Source: an uncultured Clostridia bacterium | Lineage (GTDB): Bacteria; Bacillota; Clostridia; Oscillospirales; Acutalibacteraceae | Assembly: GCA_938034875.1 (NCBI GenBank) | Contig: CALHND010000011.1 | Span: 1 to 51,264, forward strand | DNA: 51,264 bases | Reading direction: 5' to 3' | Shown here: one piece after another, positions 41,428 through 50,029 of the stretch | Layout of the letters: every line of letters begins with the position of its first letter | How positions within the stretch are numbered: the first letter of the stretch is position 1 | The notes under the pieces: model-generated | Database searches by the model: none | Told to the model about the DNA's origin: nothing | What the model saw: only the letters and a program-made list of their open reading frames with translations | Position numbers and translations under genes: made by a program

Positions 41428-42792
41428 TTATCTTACAGAAGCGTTGTTCTCTGCTTCAATTTGAGCGTCAAACATCGACTTGAAGGAAGAAATAATTTCC
41501 TGTGTGGTCTGGGTTGTACCTCTTACGGTGTTCCAGAATCCCCACTGGCTTGACCAAAGGCTTCCTACGCCCTGGTAAATCGGCTGTACAGTAAAGCTCT
41601 GATACTGCTTAATTGTTTCAAGAACATTCTGGCCGTTAGCATACTCAAGGTCGCCAAAACGCTTAACCCAGTTATCGTAGTTCTCGCCAACTTTGTTATC
41701 GTGGTTGTACATCTTCATGCAGATGATGTAGTTAACAACACCCTGTGCATTATCGGTGCTGGATACGCAGCCCCAACCGTCGATGATACCAGGAACAACT
41801 GTAGATTTTGCATCAGGTCCTGTCGGGAACGGTACAATTGACCATTTAACCTTCGAGTTAGGTACGTCGTTATTACAAATGTTGGTGGTGAGCCAACCTC
41901 TCATTGCAACCTTATCTTCGCCTGCATCGTTTCTGCTTGCGGTAGTTGCAACTCTTTCAACGTTGTAAAGGTTGCGTGCAAAATCAAGCGCATTCTTTGT
42001 ATTAAGAGTATTCATTGAATTTACGAGCTTACCGTCTTCCTGGAGGCTAATAAGCTGACCGCCGTTAGCAAGAACAAAGTAGTCAGTATCCCAACCATTA
42101 TAGCCCCATGTGTCGGTATTACCGTCGCCATCCCAGTCGCCGGTAATTTCACGGCAAGCGGTAAGGAATGTATCCCAGTTCCATTTACCTTCTGCATAGT
42201 AAGCGGACGGAGATTTAACCTCGTGCTCTTCAAACATGTCTTCATTTACAAATATAAATCCCGGATCAATGGTCTTATAAGTAAATGCATACTGTTCGCC
42301 CTTGAAAGAGAAAACGTTTTTAGTAACATTTTCGTTTTCTGTAATGAGGAAGTGGTCAAGACCAAGTACACCCTTATCCTTAAGCTGATTGGTGGTATAC
42401 AGCATTCCGCGGTTACCAACCTTTGGCCACAGCTTTTCAAATACATAAATGAGGTCTGGTGCGTCGTTAGCAGCATAGTGTGTAAAGAATGTATCCTGCC
42501 AATTTTCCCAACTAATTATGCGCGGGTCAACTGTGCCGCCGTATTTGGTTGAAAACTCATTGAATATGGCCTTGTCATAATCAGATACGCCGTCCCAGCA
42601 GTATACCTGGATTTCGCCTGAATTCATAAGAGCTTCAGCAAGGTCGGCTGAAATGTCGCCGAGACCCTCGGGGAGCTTTCCCTTTGTGTCACCCTTATTT
42701 GCGTCGTTACCTGATTTAACACAGGATGCACAGGAGAGAACCATTGCGATAATGATAAGTATCATCATTGCGCGAGTAAGTAACTTTTTCAT
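41428..42792 (-). CDS. sugar-binding lipoprotein (ABC importer)
   Basis: 454 residues. Signal peptide with lipobox (LSCASC), then a family 1 extracellular solute-binding fold: IQVYCWDGVSDYDKAIFNEF, DAPDLIYVFEKLWPKVG, FVNEDMFEEHEVKSPSAYY, and a Trp-rich ligand region near the C-terminus (GSLWSSQWGFWN). The Asp-rich loop DWDGDGNTDTWG (about residues 217-228) looks like a calcium-type loop and is common in this family. It is the first gene of the import operon, with GGAGG 7 bases before its ATG. Confidence 0.92.
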   Translation of the reverse strand: MKKLLTRAMMILIIIAMVLSCASCVKSGNDANKGDTKGKLPEGLGDISADLAEALMNSGEIQVYCWDGVSDYDKAIFNEFSTKYGGTVDPRIISWENWQDTFFTHYAANDAPDLIYVFEKLWPKVGNRGMLYTTNQLKDKGVLGLDHFLITENENVTKNVFSFKGEQYAFTYKTIDPGFIFVNEDMFEEHEVKSPSAYYAEGKWNWDTFLTACREITGDWDGDGNTDTWGYNGWDTDYFVLANGGQLISLQEDGKLVNSMNTLNTKNALDFARNLYNVERVATTASRNDAGEDKVAMRGWLTTNICNNDVPNSKVKWSIVPFPTGPDAKSTVVPGIIDGWGCVSSTDNAQGVVNYIICMKMYNHDNKVGENYDNWVKRFGDLEYANGQNVLETIKQYQSFTVQPIYQGVGSLWSSQWGFWNTVRGTTQTTQEIISSFKSMFDAQIEAENNASVR

Positions 42793-42816
42793 GATACGCC
42801 TCCGTAAAAATAAAAA

Positions 42817-42828
42817 GATTTATTGTGA
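42817..42828 (-). promoter_or_regulatory. shared 12-base leader element (binding-protein gene)
   Basis: TCACAATAAATC on the minus strand, 24 bases before the ATG of the binding-protein gene. The same 12-mer occurs 25 bases before the ATG of the cytoplasmic propeller gene (49712-49723). This suggests common post- or pre-transcriptional control of the two operon heads. Confidence 0.5.
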
Positions 42829-42830
42829 TC

Positions 42831-42852
42831 AAACTGACGTAACGGTCAGTTT
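42831..42852. promoter_or_regulatory. inverted repeat, candidate operator of the import operon
   Basis: AAACTGAC (42831-42838), a 6-base centre, GTCAGTTT (42845-42852): a perfect 8-bp inverted repeat. It lies 38-60 bases before the binding-protein ATG, between the predicted promoter and the start, so it would act as a roadblock operator or as an RNA hairpin. Confidence 0.55.
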
Positions 42853-42940
42853 ATTAACACCTAATATAATTAGAAAATGATAACCATCTACTACAAAACG
42901 CCTAAAAGTTTAGTCTTTGCATGAATATATGTAATAAGTT

Positions 42941-42968
42941 ATTATAAATTTACCATATTTCCAACCAA
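42941..42968 (-). promoter_or_regulatory. likely promoter of the import operon
   Basis: Minus strand TTGGTT (42963-42968), 16 bases, TATAAT (42941-42946), giving a leader of about 140 bases. The surrounding 323-base gap (42793-43115) is very A/T-rich; no clear terminator for the propeller genes upstream was found in it. Confidence 0.5.
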
Positions 42969-43115
42969 ATTGCGACCATTTTAACAAACTATTTACATTT
43001 TTCGTCGTATTAACTATATGCTACAAATTTATTTGTTAAATATCACATTTCTTAGTTGATAAATCGATAAAACATATTATCTTACAAATTATTTTCTTAA
43101 CTGAAGTCAAGTTTC

Positions 43116-45317
43116 TTATTTGTAGTATTCATCGGGAGGAGCTGGCATTTTCCATACTCCACGGCATCCGTTAAAGGTGAACAGTTCGCCCGTTTTTGCA
43201 TTTACTCTCATGCAGGTGGGTTTTTTTCCGCCATCTGGACCTGTTCTGCCGTCACCCTTTTGTCTTGTCAGCAGTGTCCAGTTGTCTCCACCATCAAGTG
43301 AGCGCCAAACCGACTTAAGATTGAAAAAGTAGTCACTTGAACAACCGGCATACATAATGTCCGGATTACGCGGGTCAATGCATACGTTGTTTACACCCAC
43401 CTGTTCAATATCCACCATTTTCATATAACCCTTGAGTTCGAAATTCTCATCAAGCTGCAGTCTGTAAAGACGATAATCAAGACTGTTATATGTATTTGTT
43501 CCTGAAGTTATAAACAATTCACGGGTTTTATAGTTGTACGCAATATCGGAAACCACGCTTGATCCGATGATGTTTTTCCATGTCAGTCCGTTATCCAATG
43601 AAATGACAACTTTGTCGCCGTTAACTCCGAATAGTGCACCCGAACCAGAGTAATCGGTTGTATACACACCTTGACAGCCATTCATTTTTGACCATGTACG
43701 GCCGCCGTCTTCGGTGCGGTATTCACCGAAAAATGCAATTTTGTCGCTGCCGATAACTCCGCAACCTATGCGTCTTCCGTTTACGGGTAAATCAAGCGAC
43801 ATATATGTTTCTCCACCATCGTAGGTGATCCACATAGTGATATTGCCAAACATTTGATTTGCTACTCCCGTTACGACTGTGCTTTTATTAATAACATATC
43901 CGCCGTACGTCCAGCCGCCCCAACCCTTTCCGTCCCACGCCATGTATTTCCATGAAATACCGCCGTCGGTTGAAAAAGCGCCGTTGTAGTCCTGTGATGC
44001 GTAATAAATATAATCCGAATTATTTACATTAAAGTTAGTCATACCGGCAGGGCAAATACCGTTGTATCCGGAATTGCTCCACACAAACGATTTACCACCG
44101 TCAGTTGACTTGCACATAAAGCACCAAGACGCAATGACTGTTTTTTCCGATGTGGTACTCCACGCAAATTTTACATTGTCACTGTTAGCAGGGACAGTTG
44201 AATTTTGCGAATTGCGCGTTGCCTTTTCCCAAGATAATCCGCCGTCTTCGGTACTATACACATATCCGGGATATTTTCCCGATTTGGTTATTGTGTCGTC
44301 CATAAGTATCATTCGGTTAGTATTAACCGGGCTAACTCGCAAATAAGCCGGTAATGCCATATCCAAATGGGTAAATGTCCAAGACTTGCCGAAATTTTTT
44401 GATACCGCAAGCTGATATGTTTGAGAGCTTTCATTATATACAGTTGCATAAAGGTTGTTGGGTGAAGTTCTTACGTAGTCAAGCGCAATAACCTTTGCGT
44501 CAAGTACTTTAGTAAAATTTTCACCTTTGTCATTGCTGACAAAAAGACCATTATCATTACCTGCTGCAACAGCACCCGTTTTCTTATTAACGAATATATA
44601 ACCGTTAGCATACTGTTGGCTGTTTTTAATAGGCCACCAACTAGTTCCACCGTCATTAGAGCGGTAAATGAAACTTTTATCATCATTGTCGGAAGTTTTT
44701 TCTCTAGACCAATATGCTACTGCGCTACCACCGATTTTTTCATCATAGCTGCTTTCGTCCCATGCGAGCTGTGATTTTGGGTTGCGAAAGTTACAAGCAT
44801 TGCTTTTGTATACGTAATCCCACGACTCTCCTGCATCGGTGGAAAGGTAAATTCCGTTGAATTCATGTGCGCCTGAATTTGCGCCGGCACAAATTACACG
44901 ATTTTGATTAGTCGGGTCGAATGCCATTCCGACAGCACCTGCGCTTTGAAGACCGATATTTGTCGGATACCACGAATCCCCTGCATCTAGTGACTTATAC
45001 ATTCCACCAACATCGGTGCCCATAAGTGCGGTTTTGCCGTCGGGCGCAAATGTTACATACAGAACCGCCTGGCAACCCTCGCCGCCCTCAATTCCTGCAT
45101 CAAGCATTGCTTTGGTGACAAGTGGGACTGCCTTCCATATATCAGTATCAAAGTATATTGGTTCAAATGACTTTATCTCGTCTGAGGAAACTTGAGAGGA
45201 GGTAACCTCCGACACTTCGGAGGTTACACTTTCTTCTGGTTTTTTGCTGCACGAAGATACGCACAGCAGAGTCGCAACTGTCAGTAATAAACTGATAATT
45301 TTTAATAATGTTTTCAT
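43116..45317 (-). CDS. Asp-box double beta-propeller lipoprotein, GH74-like (copy 1)
   Basis: 733 residues. Signal peptide with lipobox (CVSSC), a Ser/Glu/Val linker (about 24-50), then repeated Asp-box motifs (SxDxGxxW: SLDAGDSW, STDAGESW, SNDGGTSW, STDGGISW and others). This indicates two seven-bladed propellers as in GH74 xyloglucanases and related enzymes. GTDVGGMYKS resembles the GH74 region holding the first catalytic Asp, and ASQDYNGAFSTD is a candidate for the second. It is a surface lipoprotein that probably cleaves or binds a beta-glucan or xyloglucan-type polymer. The specificity is inferred, and a non-catalytic BNR-repeat protein remains possible. Paralogous to the next two genes. 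Confidence 0.8.
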   Translation of the reverse strand: MKTLLKIISLLLTVATLLCVSSCSKKPEESVTSEVSEVTSSQVSSDEIKSFEPIYFDTDIWKAVPLVTKAMLDAGIEGGEGCQAVLYVTFAPDGKTALMGTDVGGMYKSLDAGDSWYPTNIGLQSAGAVGMAFDPTNQNRVICAGANSGAHEFNGIYLSTDAGESWDYVYKSNACNFRNPKSQLAWDESSYDEKIGGSAVAYWSREKTSDNDDKSFIYRSNDGGTSWWPIKNSQQYANGYIFVNKKTGAVAAGNDNGLFVSNDKGENFTKVLDAKVIALDYVRTSPNNLYATVYNESSQTYQLAVSKNFGKSWTFTHLDMALPAYLRVSPVNTNRMILMDDTITKSGKYPGYVYSTEDGGLSWEKATRNSQNSTVPANSDNVKFAWSTTSEKTVIASWCFMCKSTDGGKSFVWSNSGYNGICPAGMTNFNVNNSDYIYYASQDYNGAFSTDGGISWKYMAWDGKGWGGWTYGGYVINKSTVVTGVANQMFGNITMWITYDGGETYMSLDLPVNGRRIGCGVIGSDKIAFFGEYRTEDGGRTWSKMNGCQGVYTTDYSGSGALFGVNGDKVVISLDNGLTWKNIIGSSVVSDIAYNYKTRELFITSGTNTYNSLDYRLYRLQLDENFELKGYMKMVDIEQVGVNNVCIDPRNPDIMYAGCSSDYFFNLKSVWRSLDGGDNWTLLTRQKGDGRTGPDGGKKPTCMRVNAKTGELFTFNGCRGVWKMPAPPDEYYK

Positions 45318-45341
45318 TGCACCTCGAAATACATTCGTATT

Positions 45342-47540
45342 TTACTTGTAGTATTCTGCAGGAGGTCCAGGTATTTTGTAAACACCGGTACATCCGCCTG
45401 CTGTGAATAATTCATGTGTTTTTGCGTTTACACGAACAATGCCGGAAACGCGGCCGCCTGACGGACTCTTTGTAACTCTGTCCTGTCCCTTTTGAATTGT
45501 GACGACAGTCCATGTTTTGCCGCCGTCGAGTGAACGAGCTACACCTTTATCCATATCATCGGTACCAATGTAAACAATGTCAGGATTTTTGGGGTCGATG
45601 CAAACCGAATTAACAGCTCCGGAACCGCAGGGTACTGTATTAAACTTAAAGGTTCCTGCATCAAGGTTGCTCATATCAACCGAGTAAAGTGCACCCGATG
45701 AAATAAACAATGTTTTAGTTTTATAATCATAGGCAAGGTCGCTGATATTTGTGCCGATTGTGCCTATCTTATTCCATGTCTCGCCGTTATCTCTGGAATA
45801 GCAAGCAAAATAGCTGTCATAGACGCCGAATAGTAATCCGCTGCCGCTGTAATCAACTGTATATACAGCCTGGCATCCGGTGCCACCCTTCATTTCTGAC
45901 CAGGTTTTGCCGCCGTCGGTAGTGCGATACTGACCAAAGAATGCAATTTTGTCGTTACCAATTACACCGCATCCTATTTGTGATGCGCACTTAAGAGTGT
46001 TGCCGCTTGCATCCTTAACGGCATCGAATGTTTCGCCACCGTCATATGTAATCCAAAGTTCAGTCTGACCGAACATTGACTTAGCGTCGCCGGTTACAAC
46101 AGTGTTTTTGTTGATAACATATCCGCCGTAGGTCCAACCGCCCCAGCCTTTTCCTGACCATCTCATGTACTTCCATGTCTTACCGCCGTCGGTAGAGAAA
46201 CCGCCGTTGTAATCCTGTGAAGCTATGAATACTAGGTCAGAGTTATTAACATTAAAGTTGAATTTACCGCCGACACAAATACCATTGTAGCCGTCGTTGT
46301 TCCACTTGAAGTTTACGCCGCCGTCGGTGGACTTACAAATAAAGCACCATGAAGCGAGTACAGTCTTTTCAGATGTCGGACTCCATGCAAACTTAACGTT
46401 GTCTGAGTTTGCGGGTACCCATGACAGTGATGAATCGCGGTTTGCCTTTGTCCAGGTATTACCGCCATCTGCTGTGCTGTAAACATAGCCCGGGTACCGG
46501 CCTGATGCTGAGATTGTATCGTCCATGTAAATCATGCGCTTTGTGTTAACAGGGCTTACTCTGAGGTATGTCGGTAGTGCGTTACCGCTCATATCTGTCT
46601 TTTTCCATGTAGCACCCAGATCTGTTGACTGAATGAGATATTTACTATTATTTTCGGAAACTGTGGCAAAAATGGATTTAGCTTGTGAATAAACGCAATC
46701 CATTGAGTAAACATAACCATCGTATACCTTTTTAAATGTATTAGCTTTATCGGAGCTGATGGAAATTCCGTTTTTGTTGCCTACAATGAGGTCGCCGTTT
46801 TTATTTACAAATATGTAAGCACCGCCATATGTTTGGCTGTTTTCAAGTTTAGCCCATGTCTCGCCGCCATCGGTAGACTTATAAAGCGCACAAATTGATT
46901 CGCCGTTATGTGAGCTTTCCTCGCGTGACCAGTAAACAATAGCACTTCCGCCGATTTTCTCATCGTATGAGGTTGGATCGAAAGCAATTTGTGTACGAAC
47001 ATCGCGGAAGCCGCAAACGCGTGCGTTGAAAACTGCTTTCCATGAACAACCTCTATCGGTAGAAAGATAGAGACCGTTATTGCCGTTACCGCCGGAGTTT
47101 GTGCCGCAGAGCATTACACGGTCCAAATTGGTCGGGTCTGCAATAATGCTGGTACCCCCTGCTGCATACATACCGGTGGTGCAAAGATCCCATGAATCGC
47201 CACCGTCGGTAGAACGGTAAACGCCGCCAACGTCGGTGCCCATGAATGCAAGGTTGCCGTCGGTGGGTGCATAGCCGATATAGATCATAGCCTGGCAGCC
47301 CTCACCGCCGTCATATCCGGCATCTTTTATGGCTTGAGACACCATCGGAACTTGTTGCCAAATATCGGTATCGAAAAATGTACCTGTATACTCAGGCTTT
47401 TCCTCTGAGCTCGTTGTTTCTCCTGAGGCATCGCTAACATTTGATGAGGTCTCCTTGCTGTCATCTTTGCAAGCAGTCAGTGTTGCAAACAGCATTACAA
47501 CACAGAGCAGCAAGCTTATCAGCCTAAATGTTTTTTTCAT
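45342..47540 (-). CDS. Asp-box double beta-propeller lipoprotein, GH74-like (copy 2)
   Basis: 732 residues, same design as copy 1: lipobox (LTAC), a Ser/Thr/Glu linker, then the propellers. Blocks such as CQAMIYIGYAPTDGNLAFMG, GTDVGGVYRSTDGGDSWDL, YDEKIGGSAIVYWSREES and ASQDYNGGFSTDGGKTWKYM are shared almost word for word with copy 1. The gap to copy 1 is 24 bases, so they are co-transcribed. Sequence similarity along the whole length shows a tandem duplication. Start ATG with AAGGAG 8 bases upstream. Confidence 0.8.
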   Translation of the reverse strand: MKKTFRLISLLLCVVMLFATLTACKDDSKETSSNVSDASGETTSSEEKPEYTGTFFDTDIWQQVPMVSQAIKDAGYDGGEGCQAMIYIGYAPTDGNLAFMGTDVGGVYRSTDGGDSWDLCTTGMYAAGGTSIIADPTNLDRVMLCGTNSGGNGNNGLYLSTDRGCSWKAVFNARVCGFRDVRTQIAFDPTSYDEKIGGSAIVYWSREESSHNGESICALYKSTDGGETWAKLENSQTYGGAYIFVNKNGDLIVGNKNGISISSDKANTFKKVYDGYVYSMDCVYSQAKSIFATVSENNSKYLIQSTDLGATWKKTDMSGNALPTYLRVSPVNTKRMIYMDDTISASGRYPGYVYSTADGGNTWTKANRDSSLSWVPANSDNVKFAWSPTSEKTVLASWCFICKSTDGGVNFKWNNDGYNGICVGGKFNFNVNNSDLVFIASQDYNGGFSTDGGKTWKYMRWSGKGWGGWTYGGYVINKNTVVTGDAKSMFGQTELWITYDGGETFDAVKDASGNTLKCASQIGCGVIGNDKIAFFGQYRTTDGGKTWSEMKGGTGCQAVYTVDYSGSGLLFGVYDSYFACYSRDNGETWNKIGTIGTNISDLAYDYKTKTLFISSGALYSVDMSNLDAGTFKFNTVPCGSGAVNSVCIDPKNPDIVYIGTDDMDKGVARSLDGGKTWTVVTIQKGQDRVTKSPSGGRVSGIVRVNAKTHELFTAGGCTGVYKIPGPPAEYYK

Positions 47541-47637
47541 GTATTTGTCTCCTTCCGAAAACCAAAAATAGTATTTTGATATGTTTTCATATGCTTTTTA
47601 TATAATCGGAGATGAAATTTATCCCCGTTTTATATTG

Positions 47638-49686
47638 TTAGTCATTTGTCGCATCAGCAGGACAACATTTCATTTTCCATACACCTCGGCAACCGCAAAT
47701 AACAAACAATTCGCGTGTCATTGGGTTAATGCGCAGTTGAGTAGGTTGTTTTGCTCCATCCGGCCCCTGTCTGCCATCATTCGGCAATCGGGTAAGTACT
47801 GTCCATGTCTGTCCCCCATCAAGAGAACGCAGTACATTCGGCATGCCGAACTCCTTGTCAGATGCACAGCCAATATACATTATATCTGGGTTTTCGTAGT
47901 CAACGCATATGCTTCTTATGTACTTTGACGGGTATGCAATTTCTGTTAAATCGCTGCCGTCCAGTTTAATTTTATTAAGGGTCTCCCAGTTATTGAAATA
48001 AAGGTAACCAGTTTTATAATTATAGGCCAAGTCAGTAATTCTAGCGCCCTCTCTGAAAAATACAGTTGACCATGTTTTGCCCTCATCATTACTCATTACA
48101 ATGGTGCTGTCCCACAAAGTGCCAAACAAAGTTGTGCCCGAATAATCGTATGTATGAACACCAGTGCAACCCTGCATATACTCAAAGGTTTTGCCCATAT
48201 CGCGTGTAACACAGTCACCTATGAATGCAACATTCTCATTTCCTGGTACACCGCAACTGATTGATGTGCCGTGAATATCCGTGTCAGTGCGCACAATGGT
48301 TTTTCCCCCATCGTAGGTTACAGCAACCTTTGTTTCACCAAACATTCTGTCAGCCAGTCCGCAGAATGTAACATTTTCATTAAATGTATATCCGCCGTAA
48401 GTCCAGCCACCCCAAGAATATCCCGACCAGCCAACATAAGTCCATGTTTTGCCACAGTCGTCGGTAAAGCCGCCGTTATAGTCCTGAGAAGAAATCTCCA
48501 TGTAGCGCGGATCGTTGACATTCCAGCAAATTTTGCCGCCGGGGCAAAGTCCGTTGTAGCCGGCATTTTGCCAAGTGAATGTCTTGCCGCCGTCGGTCGA
48601 TGCACAAACAAAGCACCATGTAATAAGTACCTTTTTCTCTTCAACCGGACTCCACCAAAATTTAGTTTGATCATCGTTTGCCGGCACCCACGAAGCTTCG
48701 GCATTTCTTACCGATTCATTCCATGTCTTACCGCCGTCGGCTGTGTAATAAACGGGCATATGCCACTGACCGCTGTGGGTCAGTCGGTCATCCTGAACAA
48801 CCATTAAATCGGGGTTGACAGGTGAAACACGTATTGCCGAAGGCCAACCAACAGGGAATGTATCCGATTCAACTTTAGTAAAACTGTCACCGCAGTCATA
48901 CGAGACAAGTAAACATTCCTTTGTAGTAGCATATATGCGATCTGGATAGCTGCGTATGCAGTCACCAAATGTAAATTCTTCATGACTGAGTTTTTCAAAG
49001 CTTTCTCCGCCGTTTTTTGAACGATAGAAGCCAGTGGGACAAATAACAAACAGCCAACCCTTTTCCTTATGTACATAAATACATGCATCGCCCATCATTT
49101 CGGTGTTTTCGAGCTTTTTCCATGTATATCCGCCGTCGGTTGATTTGTAAATTCCCGGGTCGTTAAGTGTATCGCTGCGATTAAAGTTGTTTATGCTGCC
49201 CTCTCTAGCCCAGTAAGCAACAGCACTGCCACCGATTTTTTCGTCATATGATGTTTCATCAAAAGCAAACTGATTGCGTAAATCACGGAATCCGCAGTTA
49301 TTTGTCTGCATGATAGTTTCCCATGTCAGACCCATATCGTTTGACATATAGATACCGTTTTGCGGACAACCCCATGAGTTAACTCCAAGACCAAGAACTC
49401 TGTTTATATTGTTGGGGTCAAAAGCAAAGCCTGTACAGCCGCAACCTTCAAATCCAATGCTTGACGGTGTCCAATGAACACCACCATCATCTGAACGGTA
49501 CATTCCGCCAACATCAGTACCCATAAGCCAATGAGTTCCATCGATGGGATCGCAGGTGATATAAAGACAAGCCTGGCACCCCTCGCCACCCTCGTACCCC
49601 TTTTCGACAAGCTCGCGGCTTATCATGGGCACCGGCTCCCATATATCCGTGTCAAAATAGCGATTTACGTAAATATCATTTGCCAT
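47638..49686 (-). CDS. Asp-box double beta-propeller protein, GH74-like, cytoplasmic (copy 3)
   Basis: 682 residues. It has no signal peptide: the protein starts MANDIYVNRYFDTDIWEPVP, directly at the point where the catalytic region of copies 1 and 2 begins. About twelve Asp-box motifs are visible (RSDDGGVHW, KSTDGGYTW, STDGGKTF, RSLDGGQTW and others). Candidate catalytic Asp residues by analogy with GH74 are Asp58 (GTDVGG) and Asp402 (SQDYNGGF). Being intracellular, it probably works on imported oligosaccharides. It is the first gene after the divergent promoter region, with AAGGAG 8 bases before the ATG; the 97-base gap to copy 2 holds no clear terminator. Confidence 0.8.
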   Translation of the reverse strand: MANDIYVNRYFDTDIWEPVPMISRELVEKGYEGGEGCQACLYITCDPIDGTHWLMGTDVGGMYRSDDGGVHWTPSSIGFEGCGCTGFAFDPNNINRVLGLGVNSWGCPQNGIYMSNDMGLTWETIMQTNNCGFRDLRNQFAFDETSYDEKIGGSAVAYWAREGSINNFNRSDTLNDPGIYKSTDGGYTWKKLENTEMMGDACIYVHKEKGWLFVICPTGFYRSKNGGESFEKLSHEEFTFGDCIRSYPDRIYATTKECLLVSYDCGDSFTKVESDTFPVGWPSAIRVSPVNPDLMVVQDDRLTHSGQWHMPVYYTADGGKTWNESVRNAEASWVPANDDQTKFWWSPVEEKKVLITWCFVCASTDGGKTFTWQNAGYNGLCPGGKICWNVNDPRYMEISSQDYNGGFTDDCGKTWTYVGWSGYSWGGWTYGGYTFNENVTFCGLADRMFGETKVAVTYDGGKTIVRTDTDIHGTSISCGVPGNENVAFIGDCVTRDMGKTFEYMQGCTGVHTYDYSGTTLFGTLWDSTIVMSNDEGKTWSTVFFREGARITDLAYNYKTGYLYFNNWETLNKIKLDGSDLTEIAYPSKYIRSICVDYENPDIMYIGCASDKEFGMPNVLRSLDGGQTWTVLTRLPNDGRQGPDGAKQPTQLRINPMTRELFVICGCRGVWKMKCCPADATND

Positions 49687-49711
49687 TAAAATTTCTCCTT
49701 GTATATTGTTT

Positions 49712-49723
49712 GATTTATTGTGA
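49712..49723 (-). promoter_or_regulatory. shared 12-base leader element (propeller gene)
   Basis: TCACAATAAATC on the minus strand, 25 bases before the ATG of the cytoplasmic propeller; the twin copy is at 42817-42828. It overlaps the first TGAAC unit of the adjacent repeat cluster by three bases. Confidence 0.5.
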
Positions 49724-49748
49724 ACAAATAATGAACAAAACTGAACTT
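49721..49748 (+). promoter_or_regulatory. phased TGAAC repeats, candidate AraC operator (promoter-distal)
   Basis: TGAAC begins at 49721, 49732 and 49742, that is 11 and 10 bases apart and so on one face of the helix. The last two lie in a 20-base block (49729-49748) that recurs with 18 of 20 identities at 49954-49973. The site is in the predicted leader of the propeller operon. Confidence 0.55.
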
Positions 49749-49905
49749 AAACAGGCATATACTTCTCTCAGGTATTCGTTTTTTGTACAAACTGTACACA
49801 ATAACAAAACAAATATGACATTTGTGCCCAAAAAATATAAATTTTATACCAATAATAGGTGCTATATTCAAAAAATTTGGCAATTTTCCATATTGATGCT
49901 TTTTG

Positions 49906-49934
49906 ATTATATCAACCAAAATGATAAAAGTAAA
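49906..49934 (-). promoter_or_regulatory. promoter of the propeller operon
   Basis: Minus strand TTTACT (49929-49934), 17 bases, TATAAT (49906-49911); leader of about 210 bases. It has the same hexamers and spacing as the divergent araC promoter. Confidence 0.65.
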
Positions 49935-49953
49935 TAGACAAAATAGCACATTT

Positions 49954-49973
49954 TAATGGACAAAAATGAACTT
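49954..49973 (+). promoter_or_regulatory. candidate AraC operator between the divergent promoters
   Basis: The 20-base block TAATGGACAAAAATGAACTT matches 49729-49748 at 18 of 20 positions. TGGAC (49957) and TGAAC (49967) are 10 bases apart, and a related TAGAC lies at 49935. It sits 20 bases upstream of the leftward -35 and 6 bases upstream of the rightward -35, a good place for an activator. Confidence 0.6.
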
Positions 49974-49978
49974 TTGTG

Positions 49979-50007
49979 TTTACTTTATCGTAATATTTAT
50001 TTATAAT
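49979..50007 (+). promoter_or_regulatory. promoter of the araC-family gene
   Basis: TTTACT (49979-49984), 17 bases, TATAAT (50002-50007), start near 50014, followed by GGGAGG at 50017. Confidence 0.7.
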
Positions 50008-50029
50008 CAGTAGAAAGGGAGGTAGAATC

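Noticed and set aside
43116..49686. Calling the propellers sialidases because of the Asp boxes
   Set aside because: Asp boxes occur in many propellers; no Arg triad or FRIP motif of sialidases was seen, while the GTDVGG block fits the GH74 type better.
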